The notes: generated by a model from the letters alone, not told the origin. A DNA stretch of 64,000 nt from Mycolicibacterium sp. P1-5 (GCF_008329565.1 NZ_NPKT01000001.1:558001-622000); one strand, 5' to 3'. Shown: positions 29,693-39,470, counted from the first letter of the stretch. Made by a program: numbers and translations.

Positions 29693-30496
29693 TCAGGACC
29701 GCGACATGCCCTCCGGCGGATGCCCCAGGCAGATCAGCGCGCCCAGCGGATCTCTGAGCACCGCAAGGGAGCCCCACGGGGTGTCCTCACCGGGCATCAT
29801 GACCTCCGCGCCCAGTGCCTCGGCTTGTTTCACGGTCGCGGCCACATCGTCAACGGTGATGTATACCTGCCAGAACGACGGCACCTCGGCCGGAAAGAGC
29901 TTGGCAGCGTCCATGATTCCCGAATACGCGCTCTCGCCGGCGAAGACCTGGCCGTACCGCTCCGGGCCGACCGCGTCCGGTGCGCCGCCAGTGCCGATCT
30001 CGTCGATCCGTGCACCGAGAACGGTCCGGTAGAACGCCAATGACGCGTCGTAGTCCTTGCTCTGGCATTCGAACCAGTACGGTGTGCCGTGCTCACCCCA
30101 TTCGGTGAACCCAGGATGCGTCCCGGGTTGCCAGAACCCGATGACCGCGCCGGCCGGATCGCCGACGACCATCATCGAGCCCAGGTCACCGACCGCCATC
30201 GGCGGCACCATCACCGTCGCTCCCGCCGCCTCCGCTGCTGCGATGGTGGCGTTGCCGTCGCTGGTATGCAAATACACCGACCAGATGTTCGCCGGGCCAT
30301 CGCCCATCGGCGGGATCAGCCCGGCGACCCGCTTACCATTGCGGGTGAAGTTCTGGTAGCCGCCGAACTCCGGATTGGCCGGCCCCTCGAGCTTCCACCC
30401 GAAGATCTGCTCATAGAACTCCGCCGCACGCGCGGGGTCGCTGCTCATCAGGTCGAACCAGATAGGCGCCCCGATCGGGGCGGAATACTCACTCAC
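29693..30496 (-). CDS. VOC (glyoxalase-fold) protein with two domains, CFP30B/Rv0577-like
   Basis: The 267-residue protein contains two VOC repeats: the first from APIWFDLMSSDPARAAEFYEQIFGW and the second from GTPYWFECQSKDYDASLAFYRTVLG, each ending in a GxV/GxI strand. It resembles the mycobacterial culture-filtrate protein family of Rv0577. Activity is unknown; the fold binds metals or small molecules. The GTG at 30496 is chosen since AAAGGA lies about eight bases upstream; an in-frame TTG is six bases earlier. It follows the beta-lactamase gene after 56 bp on the same strand. Confidence 0.84.
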   Translation of the reverse strand: MSEYSAPIGAPIWFDLMSSDPARAAEFYEQIFGWKLEGPANPEFGGYQNFTRNGKRVAGLIPPMGDGPANIWSVYLHTSDGNATIAAAEAAGATVMVPPMAVGDLGSMMVVGDPAGAVIGFWQPGTHPGFTEWGEHGTPYWFECQSKDYDASLAFYRTVLGARIDEIGTGGAPDAVGPERYGQVFAGESAYSGIMDAAKLFPAEVPSFWQVYITVDDVAATVKQAEALGAEVMMPGEDTPWGSLAVLRDPLGALICLGHPPEGMSRS

Positions 30497-30552
30497 GGTC
30501 AATCCTTTCGGCTGGCTTCTTCTCTAGGACTGACACCCACCGGGGACGAAAC

Positions 30553-31467
30553 TCATCGCGGGCGCGTGACCTCCGGCAACACCAACGTGGCCACCTCGGC
30601 GATGAGTTGACGCAGTGGCTCTGCGTGCGCGTCGTCGGAGCGGGTGCGGGTCATGATCGCCAGCAGAACGCGTTCGCCGTTGGGTCCGAAGGCGATCCCG
30701 ACGTCGTTGGTACTGGCGTAGTCACCGGATCCGGTCTTATCGGCGGTCGTCCAGCCCGGCGGTAACCCGCCCCGCATGCTCGAGGTGGTGTTGGCACGCA
30801 TCCAGTCTTCGAGCTGTTTGCGGTGCGGCAGGTCGAGGACATCACCGGTCAGCACCCGCGCAACGCCACCCCCGAGTGCTCGGGGGGTGCTGGTATCTCG
30901 CGGATCGCCAAGAACAGCCGAATTCAGCTCGGTCTCCCAACGATCGAGCCGACTGCGGTCGTCGCCGATGGACCGCGCGAACGCGGTGATCGCCGGCGGA
31001 CCGCCGATGACCCGCAACAACATGTTGGCCGCGGTGTTGTCGCTGACCTGCAGGGCCGCAGCGCAGAGGTCCGAAAGCGCCATCGGTTTGCCGGCATTCG
31101 GTTCGGTGCGGGGCGAATTCGGCTTCAGGTCCGCGGGCTCGACCAGCTCCGTATCGGTCAACCGCAACTCTCCCGCTTGGGCCTTCTGCAGCACTCGGGC
31201 CGAGAGGTAGGTCTTGAACGTGGAGCACATCGCGAAAGGGTCGCCGTCGCGATGCGCGAGCTCGGCGTCGGATCCCAGGTTCCGGGCGTACAGACCCACA
31301 AAAGCGTTGTACCGCTTCTCCAGTGCGCCGATGCGCTGATCGACGGGCGGTAGCGGCTCGGCCGGGTCGCTCAGTGCCGGACCCGTCTGCGACGTCTTGT
31401 GGCCGCAGGCCGCGGCCGTAGCCAACACCGCACCGGCTACAAGAAATCGTCTGCGCGGCAAGCTCAT
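30553..31467 (-). CDS. Class A beta-lactamase with Tat-type signal
   Basis: The predicted 304-residue protein has all class A hallmarks: S-x-x-K in CSTFKTY, SDN in LQVSDNTAAN, the general-base Glu in WETELN, and KTG in ADKTGSGDY. The N-terminus MSLPRRRFLVAGAVLATAAAC has a twin-arginine-like motif and a Cys after Ala-rich residues, so export through Tat and possible lipidation are likely; the lipobox is weak. It resembles M. smegmatis BlaS, which also lies near ald. Its ATG overlaps the upstream oxidoreductase stop (ATGA), placing it at the end of the gpsI-pepR transcript. The start at 31467 is preferred over 31539. Confidence 0.92.
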   Translation of the reverse strand: MSLPRRRFLVAGAVLATAAACGHKTSQTGPALSDPAEPLPPVDQRIGALEKRYNAFVGLYARNLGSDAELAHRDGDPFAMCSTFKTYLSARVLQKAQAGELRLTDTELVEPADLKPNSPRTEPNAGKPMALSDLCAAALQVSDNTAANMLLRVIGGPPAITAFARSIGDDRSRLDRWETELNSAVLGDPRDTSTPRALGGGVARVLTGDVLDLPHRKQLEDWMRANTTSSMRGGLPPGWTTADKTGSGDYASTNDVGIAFGPNGERVLLAIMTRTRSDDAHAEPLRQLIAEVATLVLPEVTRPR

Positions 31468-32483
31468 CCGGCGGCCAACGCCGCGACGATATCGGCTGCG
31501 CTGCCTTCGCTGATCTGCCGCCACGATGTGCCCGCCCACAGATTGGTGCCGTGTGGGTCACCCGCGGCGACCGCGGCGCGGCGCAGCGGACCGGTCATCT
31601 GGTTGACTTCCGGATAGCCCAGCGGTGCGACAGCGTCGTACCGGGCGGTGAAGTTGTTGGCCAGGCCGCGCGCATACCGTCCCGAAAATGCCCGTGTGAC
31701 AACGGTTTCGGTGAAGTTGGCATCGGTCAGCGCCGCGCGGTGAGTCGCGTTGGTGCCGGCCTCGGCCGCCAGCAGGAACGCGGTGCCGGCCTGTGCGGCG
31801 ACCGCTCCCCCATCCAGCACCCGCCGGACGTCTGCCGCGCTGGACAATCCGCCCGCGGCGATCACCGGCAGGTCGTGCGCCCCAACGATTGCAGCCAGCA
31901 GTGAATCGAGCGGGACTTCGCCGGGCTGGGCGACGGGATCGAACGTCCCCCGATGACCGCCGGCCTCCGGGCCTTGCACCACGAGGATGTCGGCGCCGGC
32001 AGCCACCGCCACCCCGGCCTCGTCCACGCTGGTGACGGTCACCGCTACCGCCACGCCCCGATCACGCAGCCGAGCGATGATCTCCCGACCGGGGCAGCCG
32101 AAGGTGAACGAGGCGACCTCCGGCACGATGTCGGCGACCACGTCAAGTTTGGCCTGCCAGGCGTCGTCATCGGCATGCGGCTCGGGGATCTGCGCACCGT
32201 AATGGTGGGCCAGCGGAGCCAATTGTTCGCGGTAGCGTGCCAGCGTATCGGGAGTTGCCGCAGACGGCCCTGGCACAAAGAGATTCACGCCGATCGGCGA
32301 CGAGGTCAGGGCTCGAGCCGCGGCAATGACCTCGGAGAATTTGTCGGCAGTCAGGTAGCCGGCTGCCACGAATCCCAAGCCGCCGGCGTTCGAAATCGCG
32401 GCCGCCAGCGCGGGCGTGCTCGGACCGCCTGCCATTGGTGCACCGAGAATGGGTACCGCCAAATCCTGCAGGCGCAACGGCAC
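31464..32483 (-). CDS. Nitronate monooxygenase family FMN protein (Rv2781c-like)
   Basis: The 339-residue TIM-barrel flavoprotein has LAVPILGAPMAGGPSTPALAAA at the N-terminus, FTFGCPG, ADILVVQGPEAGGHRG (the FMN phosphate and His region), and DLPVIAAGGLSSAADVRRVLDGGA. The family oxidises nitronates to carbonyls and detoxifies propionate-3-nitronate; some members are quinone reductases. It matches M. tuberculosis Rv2781c. The GTG at 32483 follows the pepR stop by two bases, with AAGGAG in the pepR end, so the two are coupled. Confidence 0.88.
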   Translation of the reverse strand: MPLRLQDLAVPILGAPMAGGPSTPALAAAISNAGGLGFVAAGYLTADKFSEVIAAARALTSSPIGVNLFVPGPSAATPDTLARYREQLAPLAHHYGAQIPEPHADDDAWQAKLDVVADIVPEVASFTFGCPGREIIARLRDRGVAVAVTVTSVDEAGVAVAAGADILVVQGPEAGGHRGTFDPVAQPGEVPLDSLLAAIVGAHDLPVIAAGGLSSAADVRRVLDGGAVAAQAGTAFLLAAEAGTNATHRAALTDANFTETVVTRAFSGRYARGLANNFTARYDAVAPLGYPEVNQMTGPLRRAAVAAGDPHGTNLWAGTSWRQISEGSAADIVAALAAG

Positions 32484-32485
32484 GG

Positions 32486-33832
32486 CTAGCTCCTTATCAT
32501 CCGAAGTGGCTGTGGCAGGGAACGTTTGGACTTGTGCGGGCCGAGGACGGCGCCTCCGAAGGGCTTGGTCAGCACCTGCTGGGCGGCCACGTTGACCTGG
32601 TCGAGGGTGACCGCGTCGATGTGCTCCAGCGTGCTGGCGACGCTGCGGTACTCGCCGTAGTTCAGCTCGCTGCGGCCCAGGCGGTGCATCCGCGACGCCG
32701 AGTCCTCCAGACCGAGCACCAGGCCCCCCCGGATCGACCCCTTGGCGATCCGGCACTCCGCTTCGGTGATGCCGTCGCGCGCCACGCCCTCGAGGACTTC
32801 GGTGGTCAACCGGACCACCTCGTCGAAGCGCTCGGGAAGGCAGGCCGCATACACCGACAATGCCCCGGCATCCGAGAAGGTGTCAACAGACGAGTACACC
32901 GAGTACGCCAAGCCGCGACTCTCCCGGATCTGTTGGAAGAGTCGTGAACTCAGGCCGCCACCGAGCGCGGTGTTGAGCACGGACAGCGCCCAGCGCTGCG
33001 GCCAGTGCCGGCCGGGGATTCGCACCCCCAGCGACAGATGAGTCTGCTCGGCGTCACGGGTGATCAGTTCCAGCCTAGGTGCGCCGGTCAGCCGGCCGGT
33101 ACCCTTGCGCGGCGGCTGCGGTGTGCGGCCTTTGACCAGGTGTGCCCCGAAGTGCTTGCGCACCAGCCGGACGACCTCGTCATGATCGACGTTGCCCGCC
33201 ACCGCCACGACCATTCGCTCCGGGGTGTACCGGCGCACGTGGAAGGAGTGCAGCTGCGAGCGGGTCATCCCGGAGACCGAGTCGACGCTGCCGATCACGG
33301 GGCGCCCAACGGGATGATCGCCGAACATGGCTGTCAGAAACACGTCGCCGAGAGCGTCTTCGGGGTCGTCGTCGCGCATCGCGATCTCTTCGAGCACGAC
33401 ATCGCGTTCCAGGTCGACATCATGTGAAGCGCAGACCCCGTTGAGCACTACGTCTGCCACCAGATCGACGGCCAGCTCGAGATCGTCGTCCAGCACGTGG
33501 GCGTAGTAGCAGGTGTGTTCCTTGGACGTGAACGCGTTGAGCTCACCGCCCACGGCGTCGACGGACTGCGCGATGTCGACGGCGGTGCGGGTCGGGGTCG
33601 CCTTGAACAACAGATGCTCGAGGAAGTGCGCAGCGCCGGCAACAGTCGGGCCTTCGTCGCGCGAACCGACGTTGACCCACACGCCGACCGACGCCGACCG
33701 CACCGACGGCACGAATTCGGTGACCACCCGCAGCCCGCCGGGAAGTACAGTGCGCCGCACCGCAACCGGCGCCTCATTGAGACGCCGGCTGCGGCGAAGC
33801 GCGGGGCTCTTAGCTGCTGGCGGTCGCGGCAT
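32486..33832 (-). CDS. pepR: M16 family zinc protease (PepR)
   Basis: The protein of about 448 residues has the inverted zinc motif HFLEH in [13 protein letters not shown], with a downstream Glu in [22 protein letters not shown], and the second M16 domain with [24 protein letters not shown]. It matches M. tuberculosis Rv2782c. The ATG at 33832 (MPRPPAAK) is chosen; ATGs at 33838 and 33841 add one to three residues. It overlaps the gpsI 3' end by 23 bp. M16 peptidases degrade short peptides; a specific substrate is unknown. Confidence 0.92.
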   Translation of the reverse strand: MPRPPAAKSPALRRSRRLNEAPVAVRRTVLPGGLRVVTEFVPSVRSASVGVWVNVGSRDEGPTVAGAAHFLEHLLFKATPTRTAVDIAQSVDAVGGELNAFTSKEHTCYYAHVLDDDLELAVDLVADVVLNGVCASHDVDLERDVVLEEIAMRDDDPEDALGDVFLTAMFGDHPVGRPVIGSVDSVSGMTRSQLHSFHVRRYTPERMVVAVAGNVDHDEVVRLVRKHFGAHLVKGRTPQPPRKGTGRLTGAPRLELITRDAEQTHLSLGVRIPGRHWPQRWALSVLNTALGGGLSSRLFQQIRESRGLAYSVYSSVDTFSDAGALSVYAACLPERFDEVVRLTTEVLEGVARDGITEAECRIAKGSIRGGLVLGLEDSASRMHRLGRSELNYGEYRSVASTLEHIDAVTLDQVNVAAQQVLTKPFGGAVLGPHKSKRSLPQPLRMIRS

Positions 33833-36068
33833 CGGCATCAACGGGCGCCGGTGCTTCTTCAGAGGCGTCTGCCCCTTCCTCAGCCACCAGGATCAGCGAG
33901 ATCTTGCCGCGGTTGTCGATGTCGGCGATCTCCACCCGGAGCTTGTCGCCGAGCTTGACGACATCCTCGACCTTGGCGATCCGCTTGCCCCTGCCCAGCT
34001 TCGAGATGTGCACGAGGCCATCACGACCGGGCAGCAGCGAGACGAACGCGCCGAAATCGGTGGTCTTGACCACGGTTCCGAGGAACCGCTCGCCGACCTT
34101 GGGCAACTGCGGGTTGGCGATGGCGTTGATCATGTCGATCGCCGCCTGCGCCGACGGACCGTCGGTGGCGCCGACGAACACCGTGCCGTCGTCCTCGATC
34201 GAGATCGACGCACCGGTCTGCTCGGTGATCGAGTTGATCATCTTGCCCTTGGGTCCGATGACCTCACCGATCTTGTCGACCGGCACCTTGATCGCAGTGA
34301 CGCGAGGTGCGTACGGGCTCATCTCGTCGGGCGCGTCGATGGCCTCGGCCATCACCTCGAGAATCGTCAGGCGGGCATCCTTGGCCTGCGACAACGCACC
34401 GGCCAGCACCTGCGACGGAATGCCGTCGAGCTTGGTGTCCAACTGCAGAGCGGTGACGAATTCCTTGGTGCCTGCGCACTTGAAATCCATGTCGCCGAAG
34501 GCATCCTCGGCGCCAAGGATGTCGGTCAGCGTGACGAAGCGACGCTCGGTCTTCCCGTCGACCTCGACGTCGTCAGACACCAGGCCCATCGCGATACCGG
34601 CAACCGGGGCCTTCAGGGGCACACCGGCATTGAGCAGCGACAGCGTGGACGCGCACACCGAACCCATCGAGGTGGAACCGTTGGAGCTCAACGCTTCCGA
34701 CACCTGACGGATCGCGTACGGGAACTCCTCGACGCTCGGCAGCACCGGCATCAGAGCACGCTCGGCGAGCGCACCGTGGCCGATCTCGCGACGCTTGGGC
34801 GAACCGACCCGGCCGGTCTCACCGGTCGAATACGGCGGGAAGTTGTAGTGGTGCATGTAGCGCTTGGACTTCTCCGGCCCGAGCGAATCGATCTGCTGAG
34901 CCATTTTGACCATGTCGAGCGTGGTGACACCCATGATCTGGGTCTCGCCGCGCTCGAACAGTGCGCTGCCGTGTGCCCGCGGGATGATCGCTACCTCGGC
35001 CGACAGTGCGCGGATGTCGGTGACACCGCGGCCGTCGATACGGAAGTGGTCGGTCAGGATGCGCTGACGCACAAGCTTTTTGGTCAGCGAGCGGTACGCC
35101 GCGCCGATCTCCTTCTCGCGTCCGGCGTACTGCTCGGCCAGCTTGTCGAGTACCTCACCCTTGAGCTCATCGGTGCGCTCGTCGCGCTCATGCTTACCTG
35201 CGATGGTCAGCGCCTGCGCCAGCGAGTCGGTCGCCACGGACGCCACCGACTGGTAGACGTCGTCCTGGTAATCCGGGAACAGCGGGTAGTCGGCAACCGG
35301 CTTGGCGGCCTTGTCCGCAAGCGCCTCCTGCGCATCGCACAATGCGGCGATGAACGGCTTGGCGGCTTCGAGGCCTTCAGCGACAACGCTTTCGGTCGGC
35401 GCACCGGCGCCACCGGCGATCAGATCGATGACATTGTCGGTGGCCTCGGCCTCGACCATCATGATCGCCACGTCGTCGCCCGCCTTACGTCCGGCGACGA
35501 CCATGTCGAAAACGGCGGTTTCGAGCTGCTCGACGGTCGGGAACGCAACCCACTGGCCGTCGATCAGCGCGACGCGCACGCCGCCGACCGGACCGGAGAA
35601 CGGCAGCCCGGAGATCTGGGTCGATGCCGAGGCGGCGTTGATCGCCAGCACGTCGTATAGATCCTTAGGATCCAGGCTCAGGATCGTGACCACGACCTGA
35701 ATCTCGTTACGCAGGCCCGAGACGAACGTCGGGCGCAGCGGCCGGTCGATCAGACGACAGGTCAGGATCGCGTCGGTGGAGGGACGGCCCTCGCGACGGA
35801 AGAACGAGCCGGGGATACGCCCGGCCGCATACATCCGCTCCTCGACGTCAATCGTCAGCGGGAAGAAGTCGAAATGGTCCTTCGGGCTCTTGCTGGCGGT
35901 CGTCGCCGACAGGAGCATGGTCTCGTCGTCAAGGTAGGCGACGACGGCGCCGGCGGCCTGCTGTGCCAGCCGGCCGGTCTCAAAACGTACGGTGCGGGTG
36001 CCGAAGCTCCCGTTGTCAATGACGGCGGTCGATTCGAACACGCCTTCGTCGATTTCAGCTACAGACAT
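33810..36068 (-). CDS. gpsI: Polyribonucleotide nucleotidyltransferase (PNPase / GpsI)
   Basis: The 752-residue enzyme has two RNase PH-like domains (first with [20 protein letters not shown], second with RTDHF-type catalytic region [15 protein letters not shown] and [15 protein letters not shown]), then a KH domain ([19 protein letters not shown]) and an S1 domain ([27 protein letters not shown]). It degrades RNA from the 3' end with phosphate and can polymerise tails. It matches M. tuberculosis Rv2783c. It follows rpsO by 267 bp, a classic pairing, and leads into pepR. Confidence 0.96.
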   Translation of the reverse strand: MSVAEIDEGVFESTAVIDNGSFGTRTVRFETGRLAQQAAGAVVAYLDDETMLLSATTASKSPKDHFDFFPLTIDVEERMYAAGRIPGSFFRREGRPSTDAILTCRLIDRPLRPTFVSGLRNEIQVVVTILSLDPKDLYDVLAINAASASTQISGLPFSGPVGGVRVALIDGQWVAFPTVEQLETAVFDMVVAGRKAGDDVAIMMVEAEATDNVIDLIAGGAGAPTESVVAEGLEAAKPFIAALCDAQEALADKAAKPVADYPLFPDYQDDVYQSVASVATDSLAQALTIAGKHERDERTDELKGEVLDKLAEQYAGREKEIGAAYRSLTKKLVRQRILTDHFRIDGRGVTDIRALSAEVAIIPRAHGSALFERGETQIMGVTTLDMVKMAQQIDSLGPEKSKRYMHHYNFPPYSTGETGRVGSPKRREIGHGALAERALMPVLPSVEEFPYAIRQVSEALSSNGSTSMGSVCASTLSLLNAGVPLKAPVAGIAMGLVSDDVEVDGKTERRFVTLTDILGAEDAFGDMDFKCAGTKEFVTALQLDTKLDGIPSQVLAGALSQAKDARLTILEVMAEAIDAPDEMSPYAPRVTAIKVPVDKIGEVIGPKGKMINSITEQTGASISIEDDGTVFVGATDGPSAQAAIDMINAIANPQLPKVGERFLGTVVKTTDFGAFVSLLPGRDGLVHISKLGRGKRIAKVEDVVKLGDKLRVEIADIDNRGKISLILVAEEGADASEEAPAPVDADAATASS

Positions 36069-36325
36069 AGAAGTCCGTTCAGCCTTTCTGAGTTCACTGT
36101 TCAGCTATTTCGCGTCATCACAGGTGACCCCAGAATGCGGCTACGGCCGTCGATCGAAGCGGCCGGGTGCGTCCCAGAGAATTGGGGCCCGACAGCCACT
36201 ACCGAAGACCGCCCGATCAGGGAAGCTTCGCTATGACACGCAGGAACGGGACACGCGGATATGCATGCACCGCACCCGTTGCTCGAGCCGGAAAGCGGCT
36301 CGCAACGCCCCTATGTTACACGGCG

Positions 36326-36350
36326 GGTCTTCGCCTCAACGGCGAAGACC
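36326..36350 (-). terminator. Hairpin overlapping the rpsO stop codon
   Basis: GGTCTTCGCC and its exact complement form a 10-bp stem around a 5-nt loop. The loop contains the rpsO TGA (36336-36338), so the upstream arm is the last rpsO codons. It may terminate part of transcription before gpsI, or be a processing or stability site at the rpsO-pnp junction. Confidence 0.6.
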
Positions 36351-36605
36351 GAGGCGCTCGATCAGCGAGCGGTACCGCGCGACGTCGAGGTCGGCGACGT
36401 ACTTGAGCAACCGGCGGCGGCGACCGACCAGGAGCAGCAGACCGCGCCGCGAGTGGTGATCGTGCTTGTGCTGCTTGAGGTGCTCGGTGAGGTCGGAGAT
36501 GCGCTTGGTCAACATCGCCACCTGGGCCTCCGGCGAACCGGTGTCGGTCTCGTGCAGACCGTACTGGCCCAGGATTTCCTTCTTCTGCTCGGCGGTAAGC
36601 GCCAC
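36336..36605 (-). CDS. rpsO: 30S ribosomal protein S15 (RpsO)
   Basis: The 89-residue protein matches bacterial S15 along its whole length: [23 protein letters not shown], then [30 protein letters not shown] and a C-terminal [13 protein letters not shown]. It binds 16S rRNA early in assembly of the small-subunit platform. The start is GTG at 36605, with GGAGATG upstream. The 267 bp to gpsI hold a terminator-like hairpin at the rpsO stop and no other gene. Confidence 0.97.
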   Translation of the reverse strand: MALTAEQKKEILGQYGLHETDTGSPEAQVAMLTKRISDLTEHLKQHKHDHHSRRGLLLLVGRRRRLLKYVADLDVARYRSLIERLGLRR

Positions 36606-36744
36606 GAATACATCTCCATCAATCGGTGCCGCGCGGGAATCAAATGGGGAAATACGTGGGCCGCCGCGGACTGCAGCACCGTCGTATCGATCGCCGACTC
36701 TAGCAGCGTGAGCACCGCGAACCGAAATCGCGACCGGTCAACTC

Positions 36745-36775
36745 TTGACAACATACAACCGATTAGTTGTATGTT
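36745..36775 (+). promoter_or_regulatory. Promoter and perfect palindromic operator of the ArsR-SRPBCC pair
   Basis: TTGACA (36745-36750) is a consensus -35, and TATGTT (36770-36775) lies six bases before the GTG at 36782, giving a leaderless start. Between and over them runs a perfect inverted repeat: ACATACAAC (36751-36759), CGATTA, GTTGTATGT (36766-36774). A dimeric ArsR repressor bound here would cover the spacer and the -10, so autorepression is likely. The spacing of 19 bp is slightly long. Confidence 0.75.
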
Positions 36776-36781
36776 AGCGAG

Positions 36782-37120
36782 GTGACCGTAGATCTGGAGG
36801 ACCGGGCAGACGCCCTCTTCCACGCGCTCGCTGACCGGACCCGCCGCGACATCATGCGGCGGGCACTGGCCGGCGAACACTCGGTCTCCGCACTCGCCGG
36901 CAAGTACGACATGAGCTTCGCCGCGGTGCAGAAACACGTCGCCGTGCTGGAGAAAGCCGGACTGCTCACCAAACGGCGCCGCGGCCGCGAGCAGTTGGCC
37001 AGCGGCGACGTGACGGCCGTGCGGTCGGTGGGCGCCATGCTCACCGAACTCGAAGAGGTCTGGCGCGGCCGCATCGCGCGCATCGACGAACTGATCGCAT
37101 CTGAGAAGGAGAACGACTAA
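36782..37120 (+). CDS. ArsR-family winged-helix repressor
   Basis: The 112-residue protein is a single ArsR-type winged helix: ADALFHALADRTRRDIMRRALAG, then SVSALAGKYDMSFAAVQKHVAVLEKAGLLTKRRRGRE. There is no metal-binding ELCVCDL-type motif; this is the SRPBCC-partner group, not a metal sensor. The GTG at 36782 is chosen because of the leaderless promoter; a TTG at 36767 lies inside the operator palindrome. Its TAA overlaps the next ATG by one base, so the two are co-translated. It probably represses this operon through the adjacent palindrome. Confidence 0.88.
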   Translation: MTVDLEDRADALFHALADRTRRDIMRRALAGEHSVSALAGKYDMSFAAVQKHVAVLEKAGLLTKRRRGREQLASGDVTAVRSVGAMLTELEEVWRGRIARIDELIASEKEND

Positions 37121-37605
37121 TGCCCGTCATCGACGTCAAGCACGATCCGGAGAACCTGACACTGACCATCACCGCCGACTTCGCGGCGCCGGTGCAGCGG
37201 GTGTGGCAGATCTACGCCGACCCGCGTCAACTGGAGAAGGTATGGGGACCGCCGTCACACCCGGCGACCTTCGTCGACCACAGCCTGACCCCGGGCAGCC
37301 GGGTCACTTATTACATGACCGGCCCGGACGGCGAGAAGTACGCCGGGTACTGGGACGTCACCAGAGTGGACGAACCGACGAGCTTCGCCTTCGTCGACGG
37401 CTTTGCCGATGCCGATCTGAACCCGAATCCGGACCTGCCGGTCTCGGAGAACACCTACACCTTTTCCGAGCACGACGGCGGTACGCGTGCGGTCTACATC
37501 GCCAAGTTCGCGTCCGCCGAAGGCCTTCGGCAGGTGCTGGAGATGGGCGTAGTCGAGGGCTCGACATCGGCGATCAACCAGATCGACGAACTGCTCGCGT
37601 CGTAA
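37120..37605 (+). CDS. SRPBCC / AHSA1 domain protein
   Basis: The 161-residue protein opens LTITADFAAPVQRVWQIYADPRQLEKVWGPP, the usual beginning of activator-of-Hsp90-like START-fold proteins, and ends with the long C-terminal helix LRQVLEMGVVEGSTSAINQIDELL. These proteins bind hydrophobic ligands in a central cavity. ArsR-SRPBCC pairs are common in actinobacteria and the ligand is seldom known. It is the only other gene of the operon; ribF converges on it with 3 bp between stops. Confidence 0.88.
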   Translation: MPVIDVKHDPENLTLTITADFAAPVQRVWQIYADPRQLEKVWGPPSHPATFVDHSLTPGSRVTYYMTGPDGEKYAGYWDVTRVDEPTSFAFVDGFADADLNPNPDLPVSENTYTFSEHDGGTRAVYIAKFASAEGLRQVLEMGVVEGSTSAINQIDELLAS

Positions 37606-37608
37606 GCG

Positions 37609-38586
37609 TCAGCCCTGCGCCGACAGAATCGCGCGGGCCTTCTCGGTGTCCTTGCCCATCGCCTCGACGAGGTCACTCACGGAGTCGAACTTGAGCTGCC
37701 CGCGAAGCCGGGCGACAAAGTCGACGGCGACGTGCTGGCCGTAGAGATCGGCGGCGGTATCCAGGACGAACGCCTCCACGGTGCGGGTGCGTCCGGAGAA
37801 CGTCGGGTTGGTGCCCACCGAGACCGCGGCCTGATACCGCTCCCCAGGGGTCACCGAACCGGTGACCGGTCCATGGCCGAGCACGGTGAACCACGCCGCG
37901 TAGACGCCGTCGGCGGGGATCGCGGAGTACATCGGCGGTGCGACGTTGGCGGTCGGGAAACCCAGCACCCGGCCACGCCCGTCGCCGCGCACCACAACGC
38001 CTTCCACGCGGTGCGGACGGCCCAGCGCTTCGGCGGCTGTCACCACATCACCGGCGTCGACGCATGAGCGGATGTAAGTCGAGGAGAAGGTGACCGTTTC
38101 GCTCTGGTGGTGTTCGGCGACCAGCGACATGCTCTCGACGGCGAAGCCGAACCGTTCGCCGGCCTTGCGCAGCGTGCCGACGTTGCCGGCCGCCTTCTTG
38201 CCGAAGGTGAAGTTCTCGCCGACGATGACCTCGACGACGTGCAGTCGCTCCACCAGCAATTCGTGGATATAGCGATCCGGGGTGAGCTTCATGAAATCGG
38301 TGGTGAAGGGCACCACCAGGAAGACGTCGATGCCCAGTTCCTCGGCCAGTTCCGCGCGCCGGGTCAAGGTGGTCAGCTGCGCCGGGTGGCTTCCTGGGAA
38401 CACCACTTCCATCGGGTGCGGGTCGAACGTCATCAGCACCGTCGGCACGCCGCGGGAACGAGCCGCCTTGACCGCACGTGCGATCAGTTCGGCGTGCCCG
38501 CGGTGCACACCGTCGAATACACCGATGGTCACCACACATCGGCCCCAGTCCGAGGGAATCTCGTCCTGTCCGCGCCAACGATCCAC
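37609..38586 (-). CDS. ribF: Bifunctional riboflavin kinase / FAD synthetase (RibF)
   Basis: The 325-residue enzyme makes FMN and then FAD. The N-terminal nucleotidyltransferase has TIGVFDGVHRGHAELIARA and VVEVIVGENFTFGKKAAG; the C-terminal kinase domain has GDGRGRVLGFPTANV, with TFSGRTRTVEAFVLD. It matches M. tuberculosis Rv2786c. The start is GTG at 38586. It is divergent from sirR across an 80-bp gap. Confidence 0.95.
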   Translation of the reverse strand: MDRWRGQDEIPSDWGRCVVTIGVFDGVHRGHAELIARAVKAARSRGVPTVLMTFDPHPMEVVFPGSHPAQLTTLTRRAELAEELGIDVFLVVPFTTDFMKLTPDRYIHELLVERLHVVEVIVGENFTFGKKAAGNVGTLRKAGERFGFAVESMSLVAEHHQSETVTFSSTYIRSCVDAGDVVTAAEALGRPHRVEGVVVRGDGRGRVLGFPTANVAPPMYSAIPADGVYAAWFTVLGHGPVTGSVTPGERYQAAVSVGTNPTFSGRTRTVEAFVLDTAADLYGQHVAVDFVARLRGQLKFDSVSDLVEAMGKDTEKARAILSAQG

Positions 38587-38653
38587 GTCGGCAAGCCTAC
38601 GGCGCGCCGCCCCGGTCGGACACGCTAGATCCCCAGATCAGGTGATGATTGCC

Positions 38654-38659
38654 TAAACT
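38654..38659 (+). promoter_or_regulatory. Predicted -10 element of leaderless sirR
   Basis: TAAACT is followed by seven bases and the GTG at 38667; no ribosome site lies between. Confidence 0.5.
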
Positions 38660-38666
38660 TTTGGAT

Positions 38667-39371
38667 GTGAGTCCTGACGGCAGCCCCAACCCGGCGGTAG
38701 AAGACCTGACGACGGTCGCCCAGGACTACCTCAAAACGATCTGGTCGGCCCAGGAGTGGTCGCTCGAAAAGGTCAGCACCAAGCTGCTCGCCGAGCGCAT
38801 CGGGGTGTCGGCCAGCACGGCCTCGGAGTCGATCCGCCGGCTGGCGGATCAGGGCCTGGTGGACCACGAGAAGTACGGGGCGGTGACACTGACCGAGCGG
38901 GGACGGCTCGCGGCGCTGGCGGTGGTTCGCCGGCACCGCCTGCTGGAGACGTTCCTGATGCAGGAGCTCGGCTACAGCTGGGACGAGGTGCACGACGAGG
39001 CAGAGATCCTCGAGCATGCGATCAGCGACATGATGCTCGACCGGATCGACGCCAAACTGGGCCACCCCACCCGCGACCCGCACGGCGACCCGATCCCCGG
39101 CGCCGATGGCCTGGTGCCCACCCCTCCTGCCCGGCAGCTATCGGCATGTGTCGACGGTGAACTCGGCACAGTTGCCCGGATCTCCGATGCCGACCCGGAG
39201 ATGTTGCGCTACTTCGACACCGTCGGCATCAGCCTCGATTCGCGCCTGCGAGTGCTGGCCCGCCGCGACTTTGCCGGCATGATCTCGGTTTCGGTGGAAA
39301 CATCAGACGGCGTAGCAAACACCGTCGACCTGGGAAGCCCTGCTGCCCAAGCAATTTGGGTCGTGGGCTAA
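38667..39371 (+). CDS. sirR: DtxR/MntR-family metal-dependent repressor (SirR)
   Basis: The 234-residue protein has an N-terminal winged helix (VAQDYLKTIWSAQEW, then LLAERIGVSASTASESIRRLADQGLV), the DtxR dimerisation and metal domain with RRHRLLETFLMQELGYSWDEVHDEAEILEHAIS, and an SH3-like FeoA domain at the end (RLRVLARRDFAGMISV). It matches M. tuberculosis Rv2788. It likely senses Mn or Fe and represses uptake genes elsewhere. The GTG at 38667 is supported by TAAACT seven bases upstream. Confidence 0.92.
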   Translation: MSPDGSPNPAVEDLTTVAQDYLKTIWSAQEWSLEKVSTKLLAERIGVSASTASESIRRLADQGLVDHEKYGAVTLTERGRLAALAVVRRHRLLETFLMQELGYSWDEVHDEAEILEHAISDMMLDRIDAKLGHPTRDPHGDPIPGADGLVPTPPARQLSACVDGELGTVARISDADPEMLRYFDTVGISLDSRLRVLARRDFAGMISVSVETSDGVANTVDLGSPAAQAIWVVG

Positions 39372-39470
39372 CCCCGCGTTTCTCGGCACCGGTACCACCT
39401 GCGGAAAGCATGCGCTCAGCGCGTCCAATTCCGTAAGATTTCCCTGATCCACGGGAGGGACGGGGGGCCG

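Noticed and set aside
33513..35660. Long open frame antisense to gpsI (715 codons)
   Set aside because: It is a shadow of high-GC codon bias on the other strand; gpsI matches its family along its full length and the antisense product resembles nothing.
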